Positions 34,381 to 44,264 of a stretch of 64,000 bases of DNA are shown here, one piece after another; within the stretch, counting starts at the first letter, position 1; every line of letters starts with the position of its first letter. Origin of the DNA: Sulfolobus sp. A20 (lineage in GTDB: Archaea > Thermoproteota > Thermoprotei_A > Sulfolobales > Sulfolobaceae). The notes under the pieces are model-generated. The model worked only from the letters and a program-made list of their open reading frames with translations, made no database searches and was not told the origin of the DNA. Made by a program: the position numbers and the translations under genes. The stretch lies in contig NZ_CP017006.1 in the NCBI RefSeq assembly GCF_001719125.1, positions 682,001 through 746,000 of the forward strand, given 5' to 3'.

Positions 34381-35652
34381 ATGGATTACTTTCTGAAAAT
34401 ATTAGGTGGAGGAAGAGAAGTAGGAAGATCGGCGATTGAAGTAAGTAATAGTGACTACAGTGTAGTAATGGATTATGGTGTTAACTTTGATGAAAAGGAT
34501 AATCCAAATTTTCCTTTACAAGAGACTCCTAGTAAGGTAAAAGGTTTCATTGTCTCTCACGCTCACTTAGATCACGTGGGTGCTCTTCCAATATATCAAT
34601 TAGGCTCTCTAAACACTAAGATATATGGTACTGTTATAACCAGAGTTATAACAGAAATCATGTTAAAGGACTTTCTAAAATTATCGGGACCTAAAGTTCC
34701 ATTTGAGTGGGTTGAGGTTAGAAAAGCTATGGACAACTTCATGGCAGTTGGGTATAATGAAGAGTTTGAGTTGGAGGGATTAAAAGTTATTTTATCTGAT
34801 GCTGGGCATATACCCGGATCTGCAATCGTAAAAGTAGTTTCTGAGAAAGGAAATGTTGCTTTTACTGGTGATATAAACTTAACGGAAACTAAACTGATGA
34901 GACCAGCTGACCTTAATGCATTAAGGGATGCTAATGTCTTAATTACTGAGTCAACTTATGGAAGGTTCAATCACCCTACGAGGAAGAGCGTAGAGGACGA
35001 GTTCTATGAGAAGGTATTAGAAGTAGTTGAGAATGGAGGTACTGTTCTAGTTCCAGCTTTTAGTTTGGCTAGAAGTCAAGAAGTTTTATGCGTATTAGCT
35101 GAAAGGGATTTTCCATATCCAGTCTATTATGATGGAATGTCTAGGGAGATAACTGAGTTAATGCTAGGCTTTAGAGAGTACTTGAATAAACCAGATCTGT
35201 TAAAGAAGGTTTACGATAAATTTAATTACGTTAAAGGGTGGGATGATAGGCATAGAGCGTGGAAGGAAAGTGGAGTGATAGTAGCTAGTGCAGGCATGTT
35301 AAAGGGCGGTCCAGCAGTATATTATTTTAAAAAATTAGCTGAAAATCCTAAAAACGGTATTTTCCTAGTAAGTTATCAAGCAATAAATACACCAGGTAGG
35401 AAGTTGCTAGAAACTGGTAAGTTTGATGAATATTCTCCATTACTTAAAGCTAGATTTGAAATATTTGATTTCTCAAGTCATGCGGGCAAAGATCAATTGC
35501 TGGAAATCGTTAAAGCTTCTAACAACTTAGAAAAGGTTGTACTAGTTCATGGTTCTTATGATAATCAACAACACTTAGCAGACTTAATAAAAGAGAAAAC
35601 CGGAGTTGAAGTTATTATTCCTGAAAATGGACAAGAAATTAAGTTGTTTTAA
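34381..35652 (+). CDS. Beta-CASP metallo-beta-lactamase ribonuclease, aCPSF2 type
   Basis: A 423-residue MBL/beta-CASP nuclease without the N-terminal KH domains of aCPSF1. Metal motifs are [12 protein letters not shown] near residue 59, DAGHIPGSA near 140 and FTGDINLTE near 161. The beta-CASP part carries [10 protein letters not shown], and the C-terminal VHGSYDNQ supplies the last His. In S. solfataricus the aCPSF2-type protein is a 5'-3' exoribonuclease acting on 5'-monophosphate RNA. It is the first gene rightward after NAC; ThrRS-ed starts 68 bases later. Confidence 0.9.
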   Translation: MDYFLKILGGGREVGRSAIEVSNSDYSVVMDYGVNFDEKDNPNFPLQETPSKVKGFIVSHAHLDHVGALPIYQLGSLNTKIYGTVITRVITEIMLKDFLKLSGPKVPFEWVEVRKAMDNFMAVGYNEEFELEGLKVILSDAGHIPGSAIVKVVSEKGNVAFTGDINLTETKLMRPADLNALRDANVLITESTYGRFNHPTRKSVEDEFYEKVLEVVENGGTVLVPAFSLARSQEVLCVLAERDFPYPVYYDGMSREITELMLGFREYLNKPDLLKKVYDKFNYVKGWDDRHRAWKESGVIVASAGMLKGGPAVYYFKKLAENPKNGIFLVSYQAINTPGRKLLETGKFDEYSPLLKARFEIFDFSSHAGKDQLLEIVKASNNLEKVVLVHGSYDNQQHLADLIKEKTGVEVIIPENGQEIKLF

Positions 35653-35720
35653 CGTTATTACTCGTTAATTATCTGTCTTAATGGATGTATTTAAGTTTGT
35701 AGCTTCGTAATTAAGATGAT

Positions 35721-36890
35721 ATGATCATACTATTTATCCATGCGTCTAACTTCGAGTTTAATGTAAAGGAAAGAGCTATAGAAAGTGCTGAGGAACCAAA
35801 AATATCATCTTTGAAAGTTGAAAATACGTTAGTTTGTTTCACTACTGTGGAAAAAGGAGATGATTCTGAAATTGTGAAATTAGCCGTGAAAAATATTTTA
35901 GACGTTCTAGAGAAAGTTAAAGCTGAGTCCGTAGTAATTTACCCTTACGCGCACTTATCTTCAAACTTAGCTGAACCTAAAGTTGCTATAAAAATTCTAG
36001 AGGAACTAGAGTCTTCTTTAAACGTTAAGACCTTCAGAGCACCTTTTGGATGGTATAAGGCTTTTTCAATAAGCTGTTATGGTCATCCATTGAGTGAATT
36101 ATCAAGAAGGATAAGAAAGGTAGAGGAAGTGGAAAAGAGTGAGGAATTAAAGTATTGTGAAAAATTCGGATTTCCCAATTCGGCAGAGGCTACTTTCATG
36201 AAAAGGGCTATGATCGGTTATCTTAGAAATACGTTTAAACCGATTTATGAGGTGGAAAATGAAGAAGACGTAGAAGAAGGAGTTATGAGCGTAATATATA
36301 AATATGTTGAGGGAGGAAGAGTCTTACCTTGCATAAATGAGAATCCGCGTTTATTGGTGATTTATGGTGGTGTTAAAGAATTAGATCTTCCGAAGGAATT
36401 CAAGGATAGTAAAAATTCCATAAGAATATGGTGGATTGATAACAATAGGACTTATATCGACGTAAATAGGCTTATATACTACATAATTCTAGATAGCGTT
36501 AATAAAACCCAACCCCCCACATTACCAGATTGGTTAAGTCCAATACATGTGAGGATATTGCCGGTTAAGAAGGATTTCTTGAACTACGCAACAAATTTGG
36601 CTGAAAGATTATCAGCTAAGGGGGTAAGAGTTGACGTAGATGACCTAGAAGATGGTTTGGGTAATAAGATTAGAAGGGCTGGTACTGAGTGGATACCTTA
36701 TACAGTGATCATAGGGGAGAGGGAAGTAAAGACTAATTCTCTCACGGTTAAGATTAGGGTTAGGAATGAGCAAAGGAGCATGACTGAAGAAGAGTTAGTT
36801 AGGGAAATAAAGGATGAAGTTATGCAAAGGCAAAACGTTCCTCTCTTGTACTCAAAGAGGGGGAAAATTATTGGTAGTGGTAGAGGCTAA
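35721..36890 (+). CDS. Freestanding threonyl-tRNA editing protein ThrRS-ed
   Basis: A 389-residue protein with the archaeal N-terminal threonyl-tRNA editing (DTD-like) domain (1-150: MIILFIHASNFEFNVKERA, VVIYPYAHLSS, APFGWYKAFSISCYGHPLSEL). The C-terminal anticodon-binding domain (about 275-385) reads SPIHVRILPVKKDFLNYA and LEDGLGNKIRRAGTEW. The class II catalytic core is missing. In Crenarchaeota editing and aminoacylation are split into ThrRS-ed and ThrRS-cat; this is the editing half, which clears Ser-tRNA(Thr). It overlaps the mevalonate kinase gene by about 20 bases. Confidence 0.93.
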   Translation: MIILFIHASNFEFNVKERAIESAEEPKISSLKVENTLVCFTTVEKGDDSEIVKLAVKNILDVLEKVKAESVVIYPYAHLSSNLAEPKVAIKILEELESSLNVKTFRAPFGWYKAFSISCYGHPLSELSRRIRKVEEVEKSEELKYCEKFGFPNSAEATFMKRAMIGYLRNTFKPIYEVENEEDVEEGVMSVIYKYVEGGRVLPCINENPRLLVIYGGVKELDLPKEFKDSKNSIRIWWIDNNRTYIDVNRLIYYIILDSVNKTQPPTLPDWLSPIHVRILPVKKDFLNYATNLAERLSAKGVRVDVDDLEDGLGNKIRRAGTEWIPYTVIIGEREVKTNSLTVKIRVRNEQRSMTEEELVREIKDEVMQRQNVPLLYSKRGKIIGSGRG

Positions 36891-37824
36891 AGTTCCGCTA
36901 AAGCTGACACTTTTTGGTGAACACGCTGTAGTATATAATAAACCAGCAATAGCTATGACTATCTCTGAGAGCTTGACTGTAAGGGTTAGCGATAATGACA
37001 AGTTCGTCTTAGTCTCACCGTCTTTGCACGTGAGGGGAGTTAAGGTCGACTTAAATGAAATGAAAGTGGAGAGCGATGAAGCTAAGAAAGTGTTAAGGTA
37101 TGTGATCGAGGTCTTAAATTATTTTGAGATGAAGAAACCAGCTAGGATAGAGATAGATTCCACAGTAGAACCATCAGTGGGTTTAGGAACTAGTGCTGGG
37201 GTAATAGTCGGTACTGTTTCCGCGTACTCTAAGTTCCTAAATATAGACTTGAGTAAAGACGAAATAGCACATATTTCTCATGAAATAGAGCTAAGAGTTC
37301 AAGGTATTGCAAGTAGGATGGATACTTATACTGAAACTTATGGAGGGCTGATTTATTTCCCTGAGGGGAGCAATGGATATGAGATAATAAGAGGAAATGT
37401 TAGCATTACAGCTGGATATATTAGGAGAAGTATGACTACTGCTGACGTATTGTGGAGAGTCAGAAGGATTAGAGAATATGATAGACAATTATTTGATTCA
37501 ATAATTAGTGCCATAGGCGAACTAGTAGATAGGGCTAAGCTGTTAATTATGGAGGGAGGCAATGAAGACGAATTAGGTCTATTAATGTATGTAAATCATG
37601 GATTGTTATTCTCTTTAGGAATTACTTCTCCAGAAGTAGATGAAATAGTCTCTAGGGCTAGACAGTTAGGTATAAAGGGATGTAAGGTTAGCGGAGGAGG
37701 TGCTGGGGGGAGTATAATCTGTATAAAGTCTAATGAAGCTGAGGTCTTGCTAAAGAGTTATAATGCAAAAATTATCAACACTTCCCCAGTGAATAGAGGA
37801 GTAACGATTACAGTAATCAATTAG
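36871..37824 (+). CDS. mvk: Mevalonate kinase
   Basis: A GHMP-family kinase of 317 residues from the TTG at 36871, giving VVVEAKVPLKLTLFGEHAVVY. The longer open frame from 36814 lies wholly inside ThrRS-ed and is disfavoured. GHMP motif 2 is VGLGTSAGVIVGTVSAY, and motif 3 is KVSGGGAGGSIICI. It phosphorylates mevalonate in the isoprenoid lipid pathway. The use of a TTG start and the 20-base overlap with ThrRS-ed point to translational coupling. Confidence 0.92.
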   Translation: MVVVEAKVPLKLTLFGEHAVVYNKPAIAMTISESLTVRVSDNDKFVLVSPSLHVRGVKVDLNEMKVESDEAKKVLRYVIEVLNYFEMKKPARIEIDSTVEPSVGLGTSAGVIVGTVSAYSKFLNIDLSKDEIAHISHEIELRVQGIASRMDTYTETYGGLIYFPEGSNGYEIIRGNVSITAGYIRRSMTTADVLWRVRRIREYDRQLFDSIISAIGELVDRAKLLIMEGGNEDELGLLMYVNHGLLFSLGITSPEVDEIVSRARQLGIKGCKVSGGGAGGSIICIKSNEAEVLLKSYNAKIINTSPVNRGVTITVIN

Positions 37825-37950
37825 ACTATTTTCTCTTTGAATCTTTATTTTCAACTTTTTCCTCCCTATATTCGAAGTTACTCTAATAGCTGATGGGTCT
37901 TATTTGTTTGGGAAAAATCTAATTTACTTCTTCTACTTTAATCATAAAAT

Positions 37951-39723
37951 GTGTGTGGAATAATAGGGATAGTATCTAATGAGGAAAGTGATCAGATGGC
38001 GGATATTGTGATATCTTGCCTTAGTAGACTTGAGTATAGGGGTTATGATAGTGTTGGTGTTGCTTCGCTCTCTACTAGTATAGAGATAAGAAAGGCTAAG
38101 GGAACTGTAGATGAGGTGGTTAAGAAAAAGAGAATTTCTGAGATGAGAGGTTACGCTTTTTTAGGCCACACTAGGTGGGCAACTCATGGACCGCCAACAG
38201 ACTATAATGCTCACCCTCATTCAGATTGCAAGAACGAGATAGCTGTAGTCCATAATGGTACGATTAGGAACTTTAAAGAGTTAAAGGATGAATTAATCTC
38301 TTTAGGACATGTGTTCAAGAGTGATACTGATACTGAGGTAATACCACATCTAATTGAAGAATACATGAAGAGAGGAATGGACTCGTATCAAGCATTTAAG
38401 AGCGCAATAAAGACTATTCAAGGAAGTTATGCTATTTTAGCGATAATAAGAGGAGAAAAGAGGATTTTTTTCGCTAGAAAGGATAATCCTTTGATAATTG
38501 GGATAGGTGATAACAAGAATTTCATTGCGAGCGATATTCCATCATTTCTGCCTTATACTAAAAAGGTAATAATTATAGAAGATGGTGAATTAGGATATAT
38601 TACACCTAATAGTATATATATTGAAGATAATAAAGGGAATCCGGTTAACGTCTTATCAAGAATTAGAAACATTGAGTGGGACGCTTCTTCAGCTTCAAAA
38701 GAAGGATATCCGCACTTCATGATTAAGGAAATTCATGAAGAACCTACTGCCGTAAAAGACACTGTATCAGGCTTTTTAAATGATATGGAAGTAGTTAAGG
38801 AAGTAGCTGATGAAATTAAGGACTCGAATAGACTTTTCGTCATAGCAGCTGGCACGAGCTATCACGCTGGATTATATTTTTCATTGAAATTGGCAAGAGA
38901 AGGATTTACTGTGATTCCAATAATAGCTTCTGAGTACTATGTTTATAAAGCTAGAAAGGGTGACGTTGTATTAGCAATAAGTCAAAGTGGTGAAACACTA
39001 GATGTGAAAATGGGTATAAAGAAATTTAGGGAAGAGGGTGCTAAAATAGTATCATTAACTAATGTTATGGATAGTGCAATATCTAGAGAAAGTGATTATA
39101 AGCTTTACATGAGGGCTGGTCCAGAGATTGGCGTAGCAGCAACTAAAACTTTTACTTCAGAATTGGCATCACTTCTCTTCTTGTACTCTACGATTAAGGG
39201 AGAAAGTGTAGATTATCTATTCAACGCTCATGAACTAATAAGAAATGTGATAACTCAAACAGAAGGTTTAGCAAAGAAAATTGGTGAGGAATTAGCTAAT
39301 AAGTCTAACATTTATTATCTAGGCAGAGGTCTTGATTTACCATTAGCTATGGAGGGAGCTTTAAAAATTAAGGAAATAGCTTACATACACGCTGAGGCAT
39401 ATCCTGCTGGGGAAAGTAAACATGGACCAATAGCCTTAGTTGAAAAAGGCTTTCCTATACTCTTCATTAACAATGGGGAATTGACTGAGGAGTTGGAGAA
39501 GAACTTTCAAGAGATGAAAGCCAGATCTGCAGTTACGTACGCCATCAGCGTGAACAAAAGTTTACAATTTTCCGAGCAAGAGATTTTAATTAATGCCGAT
39601 GAGAGATTAGCTGGAATAGCTATCTCTCCAATTATACAAATGATAGCGTACTATGCCTCTGTGAGAAGAGGTTATAATCCAGATAAGCCTAGAAATCTAG
39701 CCAAGACTGTTACGGTTGAGTGA
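37951..39723 (+). CDS. glmS: Glutamine-fructose-6-phosphate aminotransferase GlmS
   Basis: A 590-residue enzyme making glucosamine 6-phosphate. The start is GTG, giving (M)CGIIGIV so that Cys becomes the N-terminal nucleophile. The class II glutaminase domain (1-230) includes GHTRWATHGPPTDYNAHPH. Two SIS domains follow, with AAGTSYHAGLYF and ISQSGETLDVKMG in the first and GRGLDLPLAMEGALKIKE in the second. The C-terminus KPRNLAKTVTVE is the usual lid. It overlaps the next gene's possible GTG by 4 bases and forms a two-gene amino-sugar operon. Confidence 0.96.
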   Translation: MCGIIGIVSNEESDQMADIVISCLSRLEYRGYDSVGVASLSTSIEIRKAKGTVDEVVKKKRISEMRGYAFLGHTRWATHGPPTDYNAHPHSDCKNEIAVVHNGTIRNFKELKDELISLGHVFKSDTDTEVIPHLIEEYMKRGMDSYQAFKSAIKTIQGSYAILAIIRGEKRIFFARKDNPLIIGIGDNKNFIASDIPSFLPYTKKVIIIEDGELGYITPNSIYIEDNKGNPVNVLSRIRNIEWDASSASKEGYPHFMIKEIHEEPTAVKDTVSGFLNDMEVVKEVADEIKDSNRLFVIAAGTSYHAGLYFSLKLAREGFTVIPIIASEYYVYKARKGDVVLAISQSGETLDVKMGIKKFREEGAKIVSLTNVMDSAISRESDYKLYMRAGPEIGVAATKTFTSELASLLFLYSTIKGESVDYLFNAHELIRNVITQTEGLAKKIGEELANKSNIYYLGRGLDLPLAMEGALKIKEIAYIHAEAYPAGESKHGPIALVEKGFPILFINNGELTEELEKNFQEMKARSAVTYAISVNKSLQFSEQEILINADERLAGIAISPIIQMIAYYASVRRGYNPDKPRNLAKTVTVE

Positions 39724-39725
39724 AT

Positions 39726-40799
39726 ATGAAGGCAATAGTTTTAGCAGCGGGAAAAGGAGAAGGTTTATTGCCTTATACTCAAAAATACCAGAAAGAGTCT
39801 ATTACAATAGTTGGGAAATCTGTTATAAGTTATGTAATTGAGGGATTAAAAAGTATAGGCGTTAAGGAGTTTGTTATTGTAGTTAATGATAGGGGAAACC
39901 AGATAGAAAGTGAGATCGAGAAATTGGATATAGGTTTTGAAACTATTACACAGAAGAGGGCTGGTATCGATGGAGCGATACTTGATGGTATGGAAAAAAT
40001 TGAAGATGATACTTTCATTTTGTCTTTCGGCGATATAATAGCTCCTAAGCCATTTTATAAGAGTCTTATGGACACTTACGTAATGAGCGGAAAAAAAGCA
40101 GTTATCTCAATTGTTCCGGTTAGCGAAGGAATGCAGACTTATGGATTGATAAAGATAGGTGAAAAGTTAAGAGTGGTTAGAGAAAACTCTACTTTAGCCT
40201 TAGCTGGAAGTTATATTCTGCCTAGAGGCGAATTTACATCACTATTAGATTACATTGATACTCTATCAACAAATGGAGAATTAGGTTATTTTATATGGTC
40301 AGAGGACTGGGTTGATATTGGCTATCCGGAGGATATTCTTTACGCTTTAGAGATCTTGTTAAAGAATAGAAGTACGATAGTATCGGATAAGGCTGAAATA
40401 TCTAAAACTGCAATAATAGGAAAAGGAGTTATAGTAGAAGATGACGCTACAATAGAGGATTATGCAATAGTTAAAGGTCCAGCATATATAGGTAAGGGAG
40501 CATATGTAGGCTCTTATTCCTTGGTTCGTGATTATTCTGCAATTGAAGAAGGAGCTAAAATAGGGGCCTATTCTGAAATAGCACATTCTTTAGTAGAACC
40601 CCTCGCTGAAGTTGGTTCAAAATCTTATCTCACTTATTCTATAGTTGGAAAAAGAGCTAGACTAGGGGCTTCTGTCATAACATCCAGTTATCCTTCAACC
40701 TCCTTAAAAAGACCTAGATACAATAAGTTAGGTGCTCTGATATCTCCAGAAGCATTAGTAAAACATGGAAGTGTATTAGAAATCGGAGCCAAAATATGA
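39726..40799 (+). CDS. Bifunctional sugar-1-phosphate nucleotidyltransferase/acetyltransferase, GlmU-like
   Basis: A 357-residue protein from the ATG at 39726 (a GTG at 39720 overlaps the glmS stop). The N-terminal nucleotidyltransferase domain starts MKAIVLAAGKGEGLLPYTQK, and FGDIIAP is the metal-binding region. The glycine loop is less canonical than GxGTRL. From residue 225 a left-handed beta-helix of hexapeptide repeats follows (AEISKTAIIGKGVIVEDDAT). S. tokodaii homologues act as bifunctional glucosamine-1-P acetyltransferase/uridylyltransferases. Placed after glmS, it most likely makes UDP-GlcNAc for glycoproteins. Confidence 0.85.
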   Translation: MKAIVLAAGKGEGLLPYTQKYQKESITIVGKSVISYVIEGLKSIGVKEFVIVVNDRGNQIESEIEKLDIGFETITQKRAGIDGAILDGMEKIEDDTFILSFGDIIAPKPFYKSLMDTYVMSGKKAVISIVPVSEGMQTYGLIKIGEKLRVVRENSTLALAGSYILPRGEFTSLLDYIDTLSTNGELGYFIWSEDWVDIGYPEDILYALEILLKNRSTIVSDKAEISKTAIIGKGVIVEDDATIEDYAIVKGPAYIGKGAYVGSYSLVRDYSAIEEGAKIGAYSEIAHSLVEPLAEVGSKSYLTYSIVGKRARLGASVITSSYPSTSLKRPRYNKLGALISPEALVKHGSVLEIGAKI

Positions 40800-40841
40800 G
40801 ATATTTTTCTTAAAAAATAAAATCACTTATTTATCCATCTA

Positions 40842-42311
40842 TTACCTTCTTCTTAGCAATACTACTGCTATTATGACTATGACTATTATGACTATGACTA
40901 TCCCAATTAGTAATGGAGTAGATATGTGAGCTGTTGTTGTCGAAGTAGTAGATGAGGTCGTTATAGTTGCTGAGGTTGTTGAAGTCGTTGGTGTGGTAGT
41001 AGTTATAGAAGAAGTTGTAGAAGTAGAGGTTGTAGTTGAAGAAGTAGAAGAAGTTGTAGAAGTTGTGATAGAAGTTGTAGAAGTAGAGGTAGTTGAAGAA
41101 GTAGAAGAAGTTGTAGAAGTGGAAGTGGTTGATGTTGTGGTTGTTGAAGTTGTGGTAGAGGTAGTTGATGTGGTAGTAGTAGAAGTAGTTGAAGTTGAGG
41201 TCGTTGTTATCTGCGGGATTATTCCAGTACTTATTGTCCCTGTAGGAGTAACATAAGTTATATTAAGCTGAAAACTTGAACCAGTGTATTGTTCTGGAAT
41301 CTTTAATTCAATAGATGAGTTTGTATAAGCAAATTCAGCATTATTACTTCCATAATACTGTGCAGATCCACTTGTACCGCCTGGTAATGGTATACTAACA
41401 GAATAATTCATTAACTTAGTGATAAACTTAGATAATGACGAAGATTGAGGTATAACTTCCACGATTACTTTATCTTCCTTACTAAATGGATACTTAGACA
41501 AAATGTAGGTATAATTATTGAATGTGGTAAATGATACTGTAATCCCGTTGGATGTGTAAGTATTACTAGTCACTATAGTTCCGTTAAGTCCATAACTTAT
41601 ATTTACGAAGATAAAGAATGGTAAATAACCTAATACTTGATTGTAATTAGATATATTGTAAAACTCTATATAACTAAAGAAGTAATACAAACCTTGAGGT
41701 ATGTATGGTGGTACCTTAATTAGGACAAACGATGAGTTAGAAAAAGGTGCTTGTAAGTTAATGGGAAAACTGTAGACATAGTACATATTTGTAGAGAAAA
41801 CTGGTGAATCTGTGAGAGCTTCTTTACTCGCATTCCAATTTATTATCTTAGCCATAGTAAGATTTACGGTATAACTTGCTCCTTGTTCACCTTTAATTAA
41901 TAGTTGACCTACCGAATTATTTAGAAGAACCTCACCATTCACCAAACTTGATACTTTTATGACATTGACGATTAACGATTGACCACTAACGTATATTACG
42001 TTCTTCCCAACTGGTAATGAGAGCGTTTCAGACTTGTATGAATATGGTCCGAGGCTTAACGTACCCTGCTGATTACCGTTGAGATATATGGTTACTGTTT
42101 CTGAGGTTGGATTATCATTTATAACGTAGAACGTAAATGATGCTGAAGATCCAGTTGTAGGTATCGATATTGGAAGGTAACCAGATGGTGCCAAAAATAT
42201 ATTGCTAGCACTCTGATCTTGCGAAAACACTATTGGTATCGAGATTGCAGATATTATAATAATTACAGATATTAAACTAAAGATAATTAATTCTCTTAGT
42301 CTTACTTCCAT
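40842..42311 (-). CDS. Membrane-anchored surface protein with Ser/Thr-rich stalk
   Basis: About 489 residues from the ATG at 42311, which places the signal peptide (LRELIIFSLISVIIIISAIS) at the N-terminus. The frame open to 42368 adds 19 charged residues. The ectodomain (30-370) is beta-rich with many N-glycosylation sequons. A stalk of about 90 residues made of STT/TST repeats (about 385-460) should be O-glycosylated and extended. The C-terminal transmembrane helix ends in LLRRR. The family is unknown; the layout resembles Sulfolobales membrane-anchored surface proteins such as binding proteins or proteases, but no active-site motif is visible. Confidence 0.7.
   Translation of the reverse strand: MEVRLRELIIFSLISVIIIISAISIPIVFSQDQSASNIFLAPSGYLPISIPTTGSSASFTFYVINDNPTSETVTIYLNGNQQGTLSLGPYSYKSETLSLPVGKNVIYVSGQSLIVNVIKVSSLVNGEVLLNNSVGQLLIKGEQGASYTVNLTMAKIINWNASKEALTDSPVFSTNMYYVYSFPINLQAPFSNSSFVLIKVPPYIPQGLYYFFSYIEFYNISNYNQVLGYLPFFIFVNISYGLNGTIVTSNTYTSNGITVSFTTFNNYTYILSKYPFSKEDKVIVEVIPQSSSLSKFITKLMNYSVSIPLPGGTSGSAQYYGSNNAEFAYTNSSIELKIPEQYTGSSFQLNITYVTPTGTISTGIIPQITTTSTSTTSTTTTSTTSTTTSTTTTSTTSTSTTSSTSSTTSTSTTSITTSTTSSTSSTTTSTSTTSSITTTTPTTSTTSATITTSSTTSTTTAHISTPLLIGIVIVIIVIVIIAVVLLRRR
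40990..41215. repeat. Low-complexity trinucleotide tract encoding the Thr/Ser stalk
   Basis: The plus strand is a GTAGTTGAAGAAGTAGAAG-like tract of 3-base units. On the minus strand it encodes the STT repeats of the surface protein. It is likely length-variable between strains. The open frame on the plus strand here is purely a by-product. Confidence 0.75.
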
Positions 42312-42550
42312 CACTTTATGCAAACTCTTATCACAAATAAATTCTTTGCTTAGTGGTATTACGTCCATTTTAACTATATTCTATAGTTTACATTCTGTTT
42401 GATAGAAGATTACCAAACAAATTTCTATTAAATCTCCTAATGAAATAATAGTATAGCTTATAAATTATATGGCTCATCGCTTAACGTAAAAATCTACTTT
42501 TAATGAAGTTTTCCAAGTAATAGATAAATTTGTTTATATAAATTGTAATT

Positions 42551-43414
42551 CTACTCTCTGCCTTTGCTCATCACTTTAAGATATTCATTTCTTAGATCCT
42601 CTAACAGTAGATGAGTGTATATTTGAGTAGTTTTTATATCTTTATGACCTAATATTTTCTGTAATGTAAGAACATTCATACCCCTTTTTAAGGAAAGTGT
42701 GGCAAAGGTATGCCTTAGAATATGAGGTCTTAAGTCAATTCCAATTTTTTTCCCTAGTCTCTTCAATTTACGATAGACTGCATCGTAAGTTAAATCGAAT
42801 AGTTTATCCTCTGATTTCTTACCTTTTATATACTTCTTTAGTAATTTAGAAGTTTCTTCAGTGAAGAAAACTACTCTTTCCTCACCGTTCTTAGTGTTTC
42901 TAACTCTAATCATATTAGTCTTAACGTCTATATCTCCTACTCTAATTGAAAGTAATTCATTGGCACGTAATCCTGTATCAAGAAGCAGTCTTATGAGTAA
43001 CTTATCTCTTGCCCTCTTACATGCCTCTAATAATTTAGTAATTTCTTCTTCAGTTAGCGCTCTTACCTCTTTTCTTTTAACCTTAGGTATAGGCGGTTTG
43101 ATACTTACGTTAAGCCATTTAAGGAATTTTCTTACAGCTATTACATAGTATCTAGCCGTCACGCTTTTTGCCCTTCTCCTCTCTAAGTCATCACCTTTTA
43201 TCTTACTTTCTCTATTTAGAAGATTTGCGATCCATTTGTTGACATCATCTACTGTTACCTTCCTTGGATCTTTTTTTACGAAATCAAGGAAGTCTTTAAC
43301 GGCAGTAGAGTAAAGCTTTATTGTACCATCCCCTGCTCCAGCTACCATCAAAGCGTTGACAAAAGCTTCATATGGATCTCCATCCTCCGGAGGAGATCCT
43401 AAATCCAACTTCAC
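42551..43414 (-). CDS. xerA: Tyrosine recombinase XerA
   Basis: A 287-residue recombinase. The active-site residues are R150 (TGLRANELLS), K175, H231 and R234 (HILRHTFATL), H257 (GHKD) and Y266 (QIYTHLL). An N-terminal SAM-like core-binding domain spans about 12-105. Archaeal XerA resolves chromosome dimers at dif with no XerD partner. Length and motifs fit the host enzyme rather than an element integrase. No dif-like site was found nearby, and dif need not lie near xerA. The gene has a separate promoter region upstream next to repeat copy B. Confidence 0.93.
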   Translation of the reverse strand: MKLDLGSPPEDGDPYEAFVNALMVAGAGDGTIKLYSTAVKDFLDFVKKDPRKVTVDDVNKWIANLLNRESKIKGDDLERRRAKSVTARYYVIAVRKFLKWLNVSIKPPIPKVKRKEVRALTEEEITKLLEACKRARDKLLIRLLLDTGLRANELLSIRVGDIDVKTNMIRVRNTKNGEERVVFFTEETSKLLKKYIKGKKSEDKLFDLTYDAVYRKLKRLGKKIGIDLRPHILRHTFATLSLKRGMNVLTLQKILGHKDIKTTQIYTHLLLEDLRNEYLKVMSKGRE

Positions 43415-43745
43415 GTTAAATATATATCAAGTATAGAGAAATATAAAATGCTATACTCGATATTACAAAGTGAGGAAAGCCTCGCCCTTTAGGCGGAGAT
43501 GATAAAGTTTTTAAATCCAATTCTGTTTGTAGATGGAGGGGTTCTCTGAGCCTCTCGACACATAAGAGATGTAATCACGAATCGATGAGGGGAGACCTCT
43601 AAGGGGAGAAAGTCGAGATTAGCAACTTATTTCCCTATTTTTCACTATTTGAGGTGTGAGAATTAATTTGTTTATCAAAATATAATAAAACGAATATCTA
43701 AATAAAAAATTTAAAATTTTTATATTCTATTGCCAATTTTTCCAT
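43415..43745. other. Intergenic region carrying the large repeat copy B
   Basis: A 331-base divergent gap between xerA and the adenosyltransferase gene. About 145 bases are the repeat (43475-43618). The rest is AT-rich promoter sequence with no credible frame. Confidence 0.6.
43475..43618 (+). repeat. Large TnpB-end-like repeat, copy B (includes hairpin copy 8)
   Basis: Begins GAAAGCCTCGCCCTTTAGGC (hairpin of the dispersed family), then GGAGATGATAAAG, an AT-rich spacer, TCTGAGCCTCTCGAC, CATAAGAGATGTAA, CACGAATCGATGAGG and CCTCTAAGGGGAGAAAGTCG. Block order and spacing match copy A at 31996-32152 (minus). No transposase frame remains beside it. Confidence 0.65.
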
Positions 43746-44264
43746 ATGACCATTTGGTATACCGGAACGGGAGATAAAGGAAAAACAAAGATTCCTTCAG
43801 CAGGAGAAGTTTGGAAAGATGAGGATATAGTTAATGCTTTAGGAGATATAGATGAATTAAACTCCGCATTAGGAGTCGTTTCATCATTATATCCAGAATT
43901 GGGAGAGATCATAAAGAAAGTACAGTCAGACCTTTTTTCAATAGCTTCTGAAATAGCTGGATTTGATCTAAATTTTAACGAAAATGAAATATTATGGCTA
44001 GAAAACAAAATAAACGAATTCTCCTCTGTGATCCCTCCCTTAAAGAATTTTGTTTTACCAGGTGGGCATTTAGCCTCCTCATTCTTACAGTTATCAAGAG
44101 CTATTTGTAGGAGAAGTGAGAGAAGTGTAGTAAAGATCATGAAATCTGGAAAGGCTAAAGAAGTACACGTTAGATACCTGAACAGACTATCATCCTTATT
44201 GTTCGTAATTGCTTTATGGGTAAATCAAAAGACCAATAACCCTAATACTATATGGAAACCTTGA
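43746..44264 (+). CDS. ATP:cob(I)alamin adenosyltransferase, PduO type
   Basis: A 172-residue adenosyltransferase that makes adenosylcobalamin. The ATP site is [21 protein letters not shown] near residues 6-26, and [12 protein letters not shown] and [12 protein letters not shown] follow. The fold is a five-helix trimer. This is the third corrinoid gene in the window. It is convergent with the ornithine cyclodeaminase-like gene, overlapping by 17 bases. Confidence 0.93.
   Translation: MTIWYTGTGDKGKTKIPSAGEVWKDEDIVNALGDIDELNSALGVVSSLYPELGEIIKKVQSDLFSIASEIAGFDLNFNENEILWLENKINEFSSVIPPLKNFVLPGGHLASSFLQLSRAICRRSERSVVKIMKSGKAKEVHVRYLNRLSSLLFVIALWVNQKTNNPNTIWKP

Noticed and set aside
36814-36870. 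N-terminal extension of mevalonate kinase
   Set aside because: It lies within ThrRS-ed and has no family similarity; the TTG at 36871 gives the known N-terminus.
40993-41256. Plus-strand frame of Val/Glu repeats
   Set aside because: It is the antisense of the Thr/Ser stalk repeats of the surface protein and has no signal or conserved domain.
42369-42550. dif site next to xerA
   Set aside because: No convincing inverted 11+6+11 bp sequence was seen, and dif lies far from xerA in known archaea.
43475-43618. Possible C/D sRNA in the large repeats (GATGATA or GTGATGA and CTGA)
   Set aside because: No C' and D' boxes and an AT-rich, wrongly sized interval; the fixed 12-nt spacing of the two real sRNAs is absent.
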